Shown piece after piece: positions 52,305-62,051 of a DNA stretch of 64,000 nucleotides. Source of the stretch: Chryseobacterium cucumeris (GTDB lineage Bacteria; Bacteroidota; Bacteroidia; Flavobacteriales; Weeksellaceae). Location of the stretch: NCBI RefSeq assembly GCF_001593385.1, contig NZ_LUVZ01000046.1:1-64000 (forward strand), in the 5' to 3' direction. The notes below the pieces were generated by a model. That model did not search any database and was not told where the DNA came from. It saw only the letters and a program-made list of their open reading frames with translations. Within the stretch, counting starts at the first letter, position 1. Each line of letters opens with the position of its first letter. Position numbers and translations under genes: made by a program.

Positions 52305-53396
52305 TTAAGTTCTTTTGCTATTATGTTTTATTTCATCATTTTCTACTTCTTTGAATATATTTTCAAGTGCATTTTCTATTTCTTGTGAGTAGGATTCATC
52401 ATTTGAGACGATTTCAGGTAGCTTATCTGGTGCGAGTAACTCCATCTGGTCGTCAATAATTGCAGTATATACCAAATCGGCGATAGTTTGCCCATAGTAA
52501 TAAGCAATTACCATTGACATCCTATTTAATGGATGGGGATATTTGTCAGTCTCAATTCCTTGCAATCCATGCTGCATCCTATACATTGAAATCATTGCGT
52601 AAAGTGCAGCGTGTCGATTGGTAGTTGTTAACATATTATTAAGTTTCAGCTCACGAAGATATAGTCCAAAACCAGTTAAATCAGCTAAGTATTCCCGCTG
52701 ATAAGATAGCTTACTTTCAAACGTTGAATGTGGTTTTTGTTTAACAGAACGGTCAATCAGGTCACCGTTTAAGAAATGTCCAATTTCATGATAGAATATT
52801 AATTTTTCCTGTATATTTAAATTCATGGTGTGTGCAATTAGGGCACGACCTTTCAGTATTAAAAATGGTCCGTTTGCCAGTTTTGCTTTGGAATAATAAC
52901 ATTGCATTTCTGCCAGCATTCCAATAAGTTCAGCGCGTGTCGGCTTCCTATCCGGGAATCTAGAACAGAACGCTACATCCTGAGGCCTCACAACACCGAA
53001 TTCAAGTTTCCCGTACCGATGAAGTAAAGTGATCAGCGAAGAATTGATCAATACAGCAAAAAATCTTTTATCGGGGGATCTCACTATACTTGCATTCATA
53101 TACCGGTTGTCGATAGTCCCGAAATGGAAGTACTTCTCGAAATCATTTTTTACGTTTTCGGGGAGGGTCTTATAAAAATCACTTTTCAGAATTTCAAGAA
53201 CTTCGGTGTATTTGGTGTTGATTTCTGAAAATGGAGGCTTATTCTTTAGTTTTTTGAGAGATTCTATTTCATCTTTATAATGCTTATCGATAGCCGCTAA
53301 TCTAATTGCTAGATCATCAGACTCTTGTGCATATTCGTATCTGTGAGTTTTAATTAGATTAGCAAATTCTTCTGCTGTATTATATTCCATGATCAT
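52305..53396 (-). CDS. HExxH (ImmA/IrrE-like) peptidase of the defence operon
   Basis: A 363-residue protein with a metallopeptidase site: HEIGH at 203-207 (FYHEIGHFLNGD) and a third ligand candidate E235 in QREYLADLTG. The first half is mostly helical with no signal peptide. The layout (HExxH...ExxxD) resembles ImmA/IrrE or peptidase U49-type enzymes. It follows the HEPN/zinc-ribbon gene on the same strand, 81 nt away, after gajB, so it probably belongs to the same defence operon. Its target is unknown; cleavage of a repressor or activation of an effector would fit. Confidence 0.65.
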   Translation of the reverse strand: MIMEYNTAEEFANLIKTHRYEYAQESDDLAIRLAAIDKHYKDEIESLKKLKNKPPFSEINTKYTEVLEILKSDFYKTLPENVKNDFEKYFHFGTIDNRYMNASIVRSPDKRFFAVLINSSLITLLHRYGKLEFGVVRPQDVAFCSRFPDRKPTRAELIGMLAEMQCYYSKAKLANGPFLILKGRALIAHTMNLNIQEKLIFYHEIGHFLNGDLIDRSVKQKPHSTFESKLSYQREYLADLTGFGLYLRELKLNNMLTTTNRHAALYAMISMYRMQHGLQGIETDKYPHPLNRMSMVIAYYYGQTIADLVYTAIIDDQMELLAPDKLPEIVSNDESYSQEIENALENIFKEVENDEIKHNSKRT

Positions 53397-53477
53397 CTGA
53401 GCTTGTGGGTTGTATTTATCGGAGTAGAAAGTTAATTTACTAAATGCTTAGTGATGCCTTGATCAATATTCATAGAC

Positions 53478-54437
53478 TTATTGGTTTTTCTCCATAGAAT
53501 ATCTATGATAGCTGCACAAATGTCCCTCATACGATTCTTCAAGATCTAGTGGTGTATGACAAACAGTACATCGTATATCTGGCTGTTGATACCCACAATT
53601 AACACAACACATTTCCTCGTAAATATAGGTGTCTTTACTACATTCGGGACATTCTGCGTAGGGATCTTCACCACCATCCATAGCTGCGATATGACATTCG
53701 GCAGCTAATTCTTCGATAATACAATCTTCTAAAACTTCTTCAATATCAAATTCGCTGAGACATTTTTTGCATAATAAGGTCAGGGCTTTTCCTGGTTCGT
53801 ACTCATTATCACTTAGTACATGAATCAGATCTGAGTGACAAGAGGTACAGCGTATATGGAATATAGCTTCGCGTACGGTATCAAATTTCCAGTCCACTTC
53901 AGCTAAAGATTTGTTACTAAGATCTTTTTCGCTTTCGTAAATTTCATCAGTTTCCAAAAAAATGTTCCAAGTTTCAACGCCAAAAAGTTTGGCAGGCTCT
54001 TCATGAAGCTGTTCTACACAAAAATCACGAATGATCTTAAATAATTTAGAAACAATTTCATTGACAACAGTATGTTCGTGCTCTGTGTAAAAATGTTCAA
54101 CATTGTTCCTAAGATTATTTACTTCGTCAAAAATATTCCATTTAACTGTATTAATCCCCAAATTTTTGAAACGTTCCTTTATCTGAGCAACGTCTACTGT
54201 TTTGTGCCCTTTTCCCTTAAAGAATAATACTCCAGCATCATCAAGCGAAGGAATTATTGTTTGTTGTATTAATATCGAATTGTCATCAGGTGACAATCTG
54301 CTTAATTTTTCTTTAAATAAAAGCAAGGTTCCTGCAAATATGTTCCGCAGTGCCGAAGAAGCGCGTCGAGGATCTGTACTTTTGAAGTCTTCAAGTCCAA
54401 TCTGTATTGCTTCTATAGCATTGTTAAGCAAAGTCAT
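53478..54437 (-). CDS. HEPN-motif protein with C-terminal zinc ribbons
   Basis: A 319-residue protein. The N-terminal half is helical and carries RNNVEH at 110-115, the R-x4-H signature of HEPN ribonucleases, in a DUF4145/HEPN-like context (ASSALRNIFAGTLLLFKEKL). The C-terminal part has several C-x2-C pairs (CTSC and CKKC; CPEC and CVNC; then CTVC) typical of zinc ribbons. No signal peptide. It follows gajB by 100 nt on the same strand. As an accessory gene of a Gabija-like locus I infer a nucleic-acid-binding or RNA-cleaving role. Confidence 0.6.
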   Translation of the reverse strand: MTLLNNAIEAIQIGLEDFKSTDPRRASSALRNIFAGTLLLFKEKLSRLSPDDNSILIQQTIIPSLDDAGVLFFKGKGHKTVDVAQIKERFKNLGINTVKWNIFDEVNNLRNNVEHFYTEHEHTVVNEIVSKLFKIIRDFCVEQLHEEPAKLFGVETWNIFLETDEIYESEKDLSNKSLAEVDWKFDTVREAIFHIRCTSCHSDLIHVLSDNEYEPGKALTLLCKKCLSEFDIEEVLEDCIIEELAAECHIAAMDGGEDPYAECPECSKDTYIYEEMCCVNCGYQQPDIRCTVCHTPLDLEESYEGHLCSYHRYSMEKNQ

Positions 54438-54537
54438 TGTGAGAGGTTTTTAGATTTACTAGAAAGTTATGAATTATTATATATAAAATTGCTGTGTTTA
54501 ATACTAACTATAATAGATCTGAACAAATATTAAAATC

Positions 54538-56451
54538 TCATGATAATGAAGGTGTTAGATCAGTTTCTGTTCGTACTTCGCTACCATCAAAAATACTTAC
54601 CTCTTTAATCTTTTCTAACGCTGTATTGACATCTGAAACAAACAATACTACAGCTAAATCTTTTAAAGAACGAGAACAGCATACATAAAATAATCTCCTT
54701 GTCCTGGCTGGCGTACTGTCATTTCCTGCCTCTATATTTTCCTTGTCCCTGTCTGAAAGCGGTACGATTCCGAGCAATTTTTCGTAAGAATAACTATTCG
54801 AGTTACCCTCTTCATCGTCTAGGATTACAAGTACGCGCTCAAATTCAGCACCTTTAATACTGTGCTGTGTAGAATAAGGGGATTCATCATTTATGTAAAT
54901 CTGGTAGCCAAAAAATTGCTTCGCAGGCACATCAAAGAAACGAGATATTACTGCATTAGTAATTCCTGTAGCCTCATCAACCTCCGTCAATAATTCGACT
55001 TCATTTCCAGCTAGCCTTTTAGATATCCGTTCATCCAATTCCATTAACTTGTGGTCTGCAAGATATTGAAATACTTGTTTTACAGTTGCAGTGCCTGAAG
55101 ACATTAGACCAAAAAGACTCTCGACATGATTTTTTAACCCGGAAAGCAGTTCACTTGACTCAATTGTTAAGTGCTTTAAATTATCTTTTTCCAACTGAGG
55201 ACAAAATCTCCGTAATAGCTCGATAACCTCAAAATGTTTGTTGTTCCCATGCGCTATAGCAACTGGAATGATAAATTTGATAAAGGGTTGTACAGCCCAC
55301 AAAGTACCTTCTTTAAAACCTGTGCTTATGCTTTCGGTAGATCCGTCGTTAAAGGCTGCAAATAGGTCTCCAAATCTTAATCTCTTAGCAGCCATTCTAT
55401 GCTCCATGACGAGAATTTTTACATCAGCTTCTTTTTCTTCCGAAGTCCAGAGCTGATCATTATTTGTAATAGCAAGATACTGCCTTACCATTCGTATTTT
55501 CTCTTCACGATGATCATCTGATTCAAGCACAAATAATAAGCTTGACCCCGTCACAGCCTTCCATTCATCGTCTATTTTCTCTTGCCTGCCTCCAGTTTGT
55601 TGTAAATCATCACCTCCAATTCTTATCTTATTTATGATATTTAATACATCTGTTGAACATCTAAAATTTTCGGGCTTGGCAATCTGCGTCCATCCGTCTT
55701 CCAACGTGATAGGACCAGCACCAGTCATGTAAATTTTTTGCATTGGATCACCAAAAAAACCGAGACAGAATTTCTTAATATTTTTATCTACAACTTTCAT
55801 TGCACCAATGAAGTTTGGAACAGTGTCTTGACTCTCGTCAATAAAGAAATAAGGGTATTTTTCAGCTAGAATTGTTTGTAATAAGGAAGACGAACTTATA
55901 AGTTCTGGTACCATTGCAATGATGTCATTGTGTCCTAAGATCCCTTCAAGATAGTTACTTCCTGTTTCGTAATTAAAGCCATGTATGTTTTGTATTAATC
56001 CAGCCATTTCTTTGTACCTCTGAGTATCAGCTTGGTTCCTCTCTCTCGTTCTCTGTTGAACACGCGGCCCGAAAGCCTCAGCTGCATCTTCAAGCTCATT
56101 AATTTTAGATTGGATTTTATTAATAACCCACTTTTTAATATTTATCTGAAATGGTCTTATAAGTTCCCACAGGAAACTATGAATTGTCGATACGTGATAT
56201 AAATAATCATGCCCAACGTCATCCAAAATTTCTTTTTCAGCTGTTGTTGTGTAAGTGATACATGCAATACGTTTGCCCTGTTGTCTAAGCATTTTACCTT
56301 CGTTTTCATCAATATATTTCAGTGCCTTTATTAACGAGGTAGTTTTTCCCGAGCCGGCTCCCGCTACTACAACGAAGCTTGTTTTATCCTTGAGACACTT
56401 TTGTAACTCAATATCGGCAGCGGTATCCGGTTTATTTATTCTCCTGCTCAT
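54538..56451 (-). CDS. gajB: UvrD/Rep-like helicase, Gabija GajB-type
   Basis: A 637-residue superfamily 1 helicase. Walker A AGAGSGKTT (30-38), motif II FFIDESQDT, motif III-like LGFFGDPMQKIY, motif IV region ENFRCSTDVLNIINKIR, motif V QHSIKGAEFERVLVI and motif VI ARTRRLFYVCCSRS. It overlaps the upstream OLD-family gene by 20 nt, the usual gajA-gajB arrangement. GajB of characterised systems is about 490 residues, so this one is longer. It is thought to act with GajA in cleaving or sensing phage DNA. Confidence 0.8.
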   Translation of the reverse strand: MSRRINKPDTAADIELQKCLKDKTSFVVVAGAGSGKTTSLIKALKYIDENEGKMLRQQGKRIACITYTTTAEKEILDDVGHDYLYHVSTIHSFLWELIRPFQINIKKWVINKIQSKINELEDAAEAFGPRVQQRTRERNQADTQRYKEMAGLIQNIHGFNYETGSNYLEGILGHNDIIAMVPELISSSSLLQTILAEKYPYFFIDESQDTVPNFIGAMKVVDKNIKKFCLGFFGDPMQKIYMTGAGPITLEDGWTQIAKPENFRCSTDVLNIINKIRIGGDDLQQTGGRQEKIDDEWKAVTGSSLLFVLESDDHREEKIRMVRQYLAITNNDQLWTSEEKEADVKILVMEHRMAAKRLRFGDLFAAFNDGSTESISTGFKEGTLWAVQPFIKFIIPVAIAHGNNKHFEVIELLRRFCPQLEKDNLKHLTIESSELLSGLKNHVESLFGLMSSGTATVKQVFQYLADHKLMELDERISKRLAGNEVELLTEVDEATGITNAVISRFFDVPAKQFFGYQIYINDESPYSTQHSIKGAEFERVLVILDDEEGNSNSYSYEKLLGIVPLSDRDKENIEAGNDSTPARTRRLFYVCCSRSLKDLAVVLFVSDVNTALEKIKEVSIFDGSEVRTETDLTPSLS

Positions 56452-58762
56452 CTGCTATTTCACTCTTTTGTCCTACTTCGGATTTATTCTCTGCAATTTC
56501 AAGTTCTTCTACAGGATCTGGCTCATCATCAACAAATGCGATTTTTTCCTTAAGCCATTCTAAACCTTTTTCAATATAATTTGGCACGTTCCAACTTTCT
56601 GGATCTTTTAACATTAAACCCAGGGCAAAATCAGTTTTATTGAAAGATCCTCCACTAACTCTTTTGTATAACCTGGTTCGGACTTCTTCCAATGTCCTTT
56701 TCTTTTTAAGTGTTATAACTCGTAATCCCAAATGTCTTTGTGCTATATCTTGCGTCCATTCCAGATTTGTCAATGCAAAACTTTCTTCTAAGGTTCGGCC
56801 TGCATAAGCACCTGACTCGCCATTCCATGATACTTCTGTTCTTGTTTGATAGGTAATGAATACATCAGCATTATTATCTGCACTTTTATTTTGAATTTTA
56901 CTTTCATTTGGTGCATCTAGCAATTCTCGTATGCCGCTGATTTTTGGGAGCCATTTTATAAGTGTTTGATTAGAAGTGACGGCACCTTCAAAATCTGAAA
57001 TGCATGATTTACCAGGTTTACTTAATATATCTTCATCATCTTCATCAATAATTTCTTGTTCATCCAAATTTGAATCGATTGTTGCTGCCACGGTCAAATC
57101 AGCTTCTACAAGGAGTTCGGTTGAACTAGTTGTATCCTTATCAGCACCTTCTAGTTTAGCAGGAACCGGCTCTATACTGTCTAGATCGGTAATGATTAAT
57201 GTTGTAAGACCTAAAAATTCAATCAATTGCTTAAAAATATGACCGTATGCGCCACCAACCTCTATAATACTGAGGTAGCATGAATTCAACTCTTCAGCAC
57301 ATTTGTTGATCATAGGAGGAAGTAAAAGTCTTTCGACATTACCCTCAACTAGAATAGCACCGTCTGCGAAAAAAAGGTCACAATGCGTCAGCTTCATATA
57401 ACGCTGTAAAAATTCTCTACTTTCTTCATGTGATTTATTGTAGAATGTTGTTAGATTAAGAACATTTGTTGTCTGAACGCCTGTGTCTGCAATCTGTCGC
57501 TGGAAATATCGTATCGGTTGGAAACCGCTTTCATAAATAATGTGTGGTGAATGTGTAGTAACAATTATTTGATTCTTGAAGGTGTCCTCTGCCTCAGTTG
57601 GATTTATGATTTCCCAAACTTTTTTTATAAAAACCTGCTGTAACTGGGCATGAAGATGGGCTTCGGGCTCTTCGATGATAATTAAGTGAAGTGGTGCCCT
57701 AGCATCTTCCTCTTCCAACCAGCGGGCATGAAAATCCAGTATTTCAAGGATCATATAAATAAGGTTCTTAAAACCAAGTCCATTGTACCGGTCGGGTAGG
57801 GACAAGAAATCGGTACCGCCTCCAAGTGAGTAATGGAGTTTTGTCTGTCCAATTATACTTTCGTGATTGAGTGTTGCCCTAACTTCAAGTTTTGGATTAC
57901 TAAATCCAGGATAACCTAATTTATTTAGACTTTGAAGAGTAGGATTAAATACTGTTTTTAAATGTTTCGTCAATTCGCTCTCTGATGTTGCAAGAGCTTG
58001 CATAGCATCAAAGTCATCCTCTTTTTTCTCAAGATTTCTGTCGTAAAAGCGGTTCATACGTTTTGAAAGGTCTTCCGCACGTCCACCCGAACTGAGGTCA
58101 TCGAGGAAGCGCTGTGCATTTAACATGTCAATCCTTATAAGCGATCTGATGATTTTAGCGCCTGGCCGATCCGAATCATTACCTAGCTGCAATGGCTCAT
58201 AATCTCCTATTATATTCATTTCATCATCAAACTGTTCCCGATCTAAGACGTAATATTTTGTTTCATATTCGCTTCGTATGTTTTTGCTTAAATAGTCGGT
58301 AAGAGTTCTAGGCCAAGGGTGATAATCATCTTTTGCTTTAGCAGCAGCTTTTGCATTCAGTTCCCTGTAGTTTGATAGTAAAAGTTCTGGGCTTTTAGGG
58401 GCATACTCAATTCTAACGCCGACTGGAATGTCTTTCCAGTCCAAATTTGGTAAAAGATCAATAATTCTATGTAAATCTGTAGAGTTTACTGCAAACCAAA
58501 TATCTAAGCTGATTGCTGGGAAATCCGGAGGTGTATCATCTTCAATTTCTGCTAGGCTATTGATTTTTTTCCAACAGTCACTACTAAAGTCATGTATTGA
58601 AAAAGCCTTTGAATTGGGATCAAGGAATTTTTGCAATATATAGGTAGCTGAAGTTTTGCCACTGTTGTTTGCCCCTACAAATATTGAAGTTTTATCTTCT
58701 AGGTCGATCTGTGCATTTTTAAGGCGTCTAAAATTACGCACTTTGATTGTTTGGATACGCAT
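56432..58762 (-). CDS. gajA: OLD-family ATPase/Toprim nuclease, Gabija GajA-type
   Basis: A 776-residue protein. The N-terminal ABC-like ATPase domain has Walker A GANNSGKTS (30-38), a Walker B site IIIEEPEAHLHAQ and a switch THSPHIIYE. A Toprim domain follows with ILVEGNVERLLLP (Glu) and LIITDLDSIEP (D-x-D). A linker and C-terminal acidic tail follow. This is the class 2 OLD layout; GajA proteins are normally near 580 residues and this one is longer. It is a nucleotide-sensitive DNA endonuclease in anti-phage defence by family knowledge. First gene of the operon; 20 nt overlap with gajB. Confidence 0.82.
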   Translation of the reverse strand: MRIQTIKVRNFRRLKNAQIDLEDKTSIFVGANNSGKTSATYILQKFLDPNSKAFSIHDFSSDCWKKINSLAEIEDDTPPDFPAISLDIWFAVNSTDLHRIIDLLPNLDWKDIPVGVRIEYAPKSPELLLSNYRELNAKAAAKAKDDYHPWPRTLTDYLSKNIRSEYETKYYVLDREQFDDEMNIIGDYEPLQLGNDSDRPGAKIIRSLIRIDMLNAQRFLDDLSSGGRAEDLSKRMNRFYDRNLEKKEDDFDAMQALATSESELTKHLKTVFNPTLQSLNKLGYPGFSNPKLEVRATLNHESIIGQTKLHYSLGGGTDFLSLPDRYNGLGFKNLIYMILEILDFHARWLEEEDARAPLHLIIIEEPEAHLHAQLQQVFIKKVWEIINPTEAEDTFKNQIIVTTHSPHIIYESGFQPIRYFQRQIADTGVQTTNVLNLTTFYNKSHEESREFLQRYMKLTHCDLFFADGAILVEGNVERLLLPPMINKCAEELNSCYLSIIEVGGAYGHIFKQLIEFLGLTTLIITDLDSIEPVPAKLEGADKDTTSSTELLVEADLTVAATIDSNLDEQEIIDEDDEDILSKPGKSCISDFEGAVTSNQTLIKWLPKISGIRELLDAPNESKIQNKSADNNADVFITYQTRTEVSWNGESGAYAGRTLEESFALTNLEWTQDIAQRHLGLRVITLKKKRTLEEVRTRLYKRVSGGSFNKTDFALGLMLKDPESWNVPNYIEKGLEWLKEKIAFVDDEPDPVEELEIAENKSEVGQKSEIADEQENK

Positions 58763-58913
58763 ATTTGCTGTTGAGGTTAAATTAGTTTTTTGGTTAGCGA
58801 AAGATGTTGCAGCTAACTCTCAATAACAAATATATTAAATTGCGACATCCGAAATTGTAATTTTGTATTTAATACATGATACTTTGTAATTAAACTTCTT
58901 TTAACTGGCAGTT

Positions 58914-59170
58914 AGCTTTGCCAATCACGAAATTTTCCCGATTTTTCCTTGTGATTGTTATCCCAATTTATTCCATTGTTATTTTGTCCATTGTGCAAGA
59001 CCATTCTCAAAATTATATTCTAAATAAATAAGTATTGCATCATCACATTTAAATCTTTTCACAAACTATTTAAAACTTGTTCATCTGATAACTGATCTAA
59101 CTTTGCCAATTGTACTATTTGTTTCCAGAAAATAAGATTATCTAATTTTTTACCATTTATAAAAAACAAT
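58914..59170 (-). pseudogene. Decayed gene fragment upstream of gajA
   Basis: Minus-strand frames interrupted by stops and shifts read FINGKKLDNLIFWKQIVQLA, then FKCDDAILIYLEYNFENGLA, then NGINWDNNHKEKSGKF. The pieces look coding but are not contiguous and I cannot assign a family. The rest of 58763-59693 holds repeat R1 copy B and nothing else recognisable. Confidence 0.35.
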
Positions 59171-59278
59171 TTTTAGGTTTCAAAAGTAAAAATGAAATAG
59201 TAATAAAAATTACGGTAAACCGTATTGTTTAATAATAAAATCAGTTAAATTTCTTAAAATATAAGTCTAATTCCAAAT

Positions 59279-59420
59279 CCTTGAAGAGCGAAGAAGATAC
59301 TTTGTTAGGACCTCAGGACTTTCAAAGTTGCAAATAAGCTCCAAACTTTTCCACATAGTTGTAAAATCGCACACATTTTTAATAGACAATAGATCCATTA
59401 TTTAAAACAAAATTTTAGGT
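59279..59420. repeat. Repeat family R1, copy B
   Basis: Imperfect direct copy of 51744-51896, sharing the GAGCGAAG word, ACTTTGTTAGGAC, GGACTTTCAAAGTTGC, AAGCTCC and the T-rich tail. It lies between the Gabija operon and the AbiEii module. Confidence 0.75.
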
Positions 59421-59693
59421 AAATTACTTTTTACAAAGCTCCCTTAGTTTTAATTAAGGGTTTAAAAAGTACGAACCGATTTTAAGGTTTGCAACTAAAA
59501 GGTGATTTTCTAAAAATTAGGTATATACTTACGTAGCTAACAACAGTTTTTTTTTTAACTCAATCATTAATATCCACATCAATGAAAGGCTGATAATTTA
59601 GACTTTCATTAATTATCAAAGCCAAATAGTTCCTTACAACGCCATTGTAAAGGCATACCTCATTTGCAGATTTAATTTTCTGAAAAATGAAAT

Positions 59694-60377
59694 ATGCTAT
59701 ATAAAGAAACCGTCACTAAGGAGATGTGGGAACTCTTACAACAGCTGATGAAAGATGAAATGCTAAAAGATTTTACTTTGGTAGGTGGTACCGCTTTAGC
59801 CTTAAAATTAGGGCATAGATTATCTGTAGATATTGATTTGTTTACTACAAGGGATTTTGACTCATATGCCTTACTAAGCCACTTACAAAAAGAATACAAT
59901 GCGACTAACGAAATTGTTTTTGAAAATACCGTGATGACCTATATTAAAGATATAAAAGTTGATCTTTTAGCTCATAAATATCCTGTCATTGCAATGGATA
60001 AAATCTCGGAAAACATAAGAATGATTTCTAATGATGACATTGGTGCCATGAAACTTCACGCAATATTTCAAAGTGGAGAAAGATTAAAAGATTTCGTAGA
60101 TATGTATTTTCTTCTTGAAGAAAAACCTCTACGGTCATATTTAAATAGCTACCAAGCGAAATACAATGGAAATACAAGTTTAGCAGCACACTCATTAGTT
60201 TATTTTGATGGGATCAGAAAAGAATATGATGTTTCAATTGTACACGGAAAAGAGCACAAATGGAAAACAATGCAGGAAAGACTTAAGGATGCTGTACTAA
60301 ACCCTAATGTGAAATTTGGAAATTCAGTCGAAAAAAAAGTTGTTCTAAAAAACAAAGGAAAGGGATTTAGAAGGTGA
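59694..60377 (+). CDS. AbiEii-type nucleotidyltransferase toxin
   Basis: A 227-residue protein of the nucleotidyl transferase AbiEii/AbiGii toxin family. The catalytic palm reads LVGGTALALKLGHRLSVDIDLF (GG...D-x-D), followed by KVDLLAHKYP (third acid) and DDIGAMKLHAI, the usual Lys/His motif. Type IV toxin-antitoxin or abortive-infection toxins of this family transfer nucleotides to tRNA or other substrates. The partner candidate follows after 40 nt. The module lies between R1 and R2 repeats. Confidence 0.85.
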   Translation: MLYKETVTKEMWELLQQLMKDEMLKDFTLVGGTALALKLGHRLSVDIDLFTTRDFDSYALLSHLQKEYNATNEIVFENTVMTYIKDIKVDLLAHKYPVIAMDKISENIRMISNDDIGAMKLHAIFQSGERLKDFVDMYFLLEEKPLRSYLNSYQAKYNGNTSLAAHSLVYFDGIRKEYDVSIVHGKEHKWKTMQERLKDAVLNPNVKFGNSVEKKVVLKNKGKGFRR

Positions 60378-60417
60378 TTTTGTTGTCGCAACGAGATAAA
60401 ATCACTATATTTAAACC

Positions 60418-60729
60418 ATGGTATTAAAGAGAAAAGTCTTGCCAAAAATACATCCAAAATTCTTTTGGGATACCAATTTTAGGAAACTTGATTGGGAGAA
60501 AGCATATATCCCTATTATTTCTCGAATTCTTGAGAGGGGTGGGCAAAATGAAATTGATGAAATTATAAAATTCTACGGTCGAGAAAAAATTGTTGAGACA
60601 ATCCTGAAAGAAATTCATTTTTTACCTAATTACGCCATTGACCGAGCAATGTTTTTTTTTCCGGAACTTAAGAAAGAGGATATGCACTGCTATATTAACC
60701 GTAAGGATAAACCATATCATTGGATATAG
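60418..60729 (+). CDS. DUF6922-like antitoxin candidate
   Basis: A 103-residue protein. The pattern PKFFWDTNFRKLDWEKAYIPII, RILERGG, EIDEIIKFYG and FFFPELKK matches small DUF6922-type proteins that accompany AbiEii toxins in Bacteroidota. Gene order here is toxin first, unlike the more usual antitoxin-first arrangement. It is probably the antitoxin of the preceding nucleotidyltransferase; no DNA-binding domain is obvious. Confidence 0.7.
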   Translation: MVLKRKVLPKIHPKFFWDTNFRKLDWEKAYIPIISRILERGGQNEIDEIIKFYGREKIVETILKEIHFLPNYAIDRAMFFFPELKKEDMHCYINRKDKPYHWI

Positions 60730-60773
60730 GTTAGAAACTATTTATTTCAGCTATAACTCAAAACAAATTATAT

Positions 60774-60935
60774 TTTGAGAAAAACAATTTCTCATATTAA
60801 AAATTGAAAGGTGCTACATTGGGTGAGGCAATGCTCGGTAAAAATTAGCTTCTTTTTCCTTTTGATAAAAAATGTAAGGTGTCCGCTTTTTAGCGGACTT
60901 CTTGCATTTTAAATAATTGTATTGAAAATGGAAGT
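60774..60935. repeat. Repeat family R2, copy B, with covarying hairpin
   Basis: Aligned with 51988-52150. The long hairpin here has inner stem GTCCGC/GCGGAC and outer stem AATGTAAG/CTTGCATT, so stem pairs changed together relative to copy A. Confidence 0.75.
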
Positions 60936-60993
60936 GGTAAAATACTAGTTTAATTATAATCATGGAAAAGCCTCACAAAGCCCATTTGAAAAT

Positions 60994-61060
60994 TGGTTAG
61001 GAGAAACGACTTTCAAAATTGCGAATACTCTCTAACTTCTTCAGGAAGTTTGGTAAAAAG
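60994..61060. repeat. Repeat family R1, copy C (short)
   Basis: GGTTAGGAG, CGACTTTCAAAATTGCGAAT and CTCTAACTTCTTC recur in the order of the longer copies. It lies right of the R2 copy. Confidence 0.6.
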
Positions 61061-61250
61061 TACAGTCCTACATTCTTCTGCACAATCCTTTCCTTACCCT
61101 GTTTTTTCTCTCCTTACATGATAACCCGTTTTCTGTATTTCGAAATACCTTCTATTTTCAGTGTTTGTGTAGCCTGTCGCTATTTCTTTTCATGAGGTAC
61201 TGGTGGATTGGAATAAATATTGAGAAAATCCTTTGCGTGAGGATCAACAT

Positions 61251-61380
61251 TTAGAATTTTGCTGGTGATTTCTTGCCTGTTTTGTTATTATCCAGAAATA
61301 GGCTGATTTTAGTATAATCTTTCAGGTAATCAATAATTTTTTGTAGTGATTTTTTTGAGTTGACAATAAGCAGACCTCCT
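61251..61380 (-). pseudogene. Toprim primase remnant
   Basis: Minus-strand frame reading GGLLIVNSKKSLQKIIDYL, then TKISLFLDNNKTGKKSPAKF and a stop. The I-x-L-F-L-D-N-x-x-x-G pattern is that of the Toprim domain of CHC2-type primases carried by conjugative elements, with the second conserved Asp changed to Asn. Flanking sequence (about 61100-61530) is frame-broken and also looks decayed. Confidence 0.45.
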
Positions 61381-62051
61381 TGACAAGTATGCTTCAGTTC
61401 AATAAATAGAGTCCATCCACGAAACCTTTCACAACAACATTTTTATCAAGCCTTCTGTCATGAGATACTGATGGGACTCCATCAGTATGTACCTGCTGAT
61501 GTCCGACATGCTAGACTGCTGGATTAATATTCAGGATTGAGATATCTTAATTAAATAATACCCTTTGTAGTAGAGATTTCGAGGTTTCCATCTACTTAAT
61601 CTATTTTCATGATATAATGTTTTCGGGATTAATGATAGGTTGAGATATGTCACAACTTAAATAGTATTCACAACATTTGAATAAATGACAATGCTACCTT
61701 TACCTATGATAAGCATGACAATATGTGGAGCTTTTGTTCTAAACAGTTTATTGTTTCAACTATAAGGCTTAGATATATTACTTGGGATATTACTTTTTTT
61801 TTTAAATTGTAAAAATATTTTATCCTTTAATTTGCAATTGAAGTACATTCTTGTCATATAGATAAAGCCAAATAAAGAACTCACCAATATGAAAGTTTCC
61901 AAATCAGTAATGACTCAAGGGGGTATTAGAAAAGGATAATGTTTGCTACCTGTCTGTCGGCATTTGTTGTATTCTACTTTTTTTCTTTAAGACCATTAGG
62001 CTTGTTGAATTTGATATGGAAAATTTAAAATAATAACTAAAAACACACCGT
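61381..62051. other. Gap before the 455-residue gene
   Basis: AT-rich sequence without a supported gene. The left part continues the decayed primase. No hairpin or promoter stands out clearly. Confidence 0.3.
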
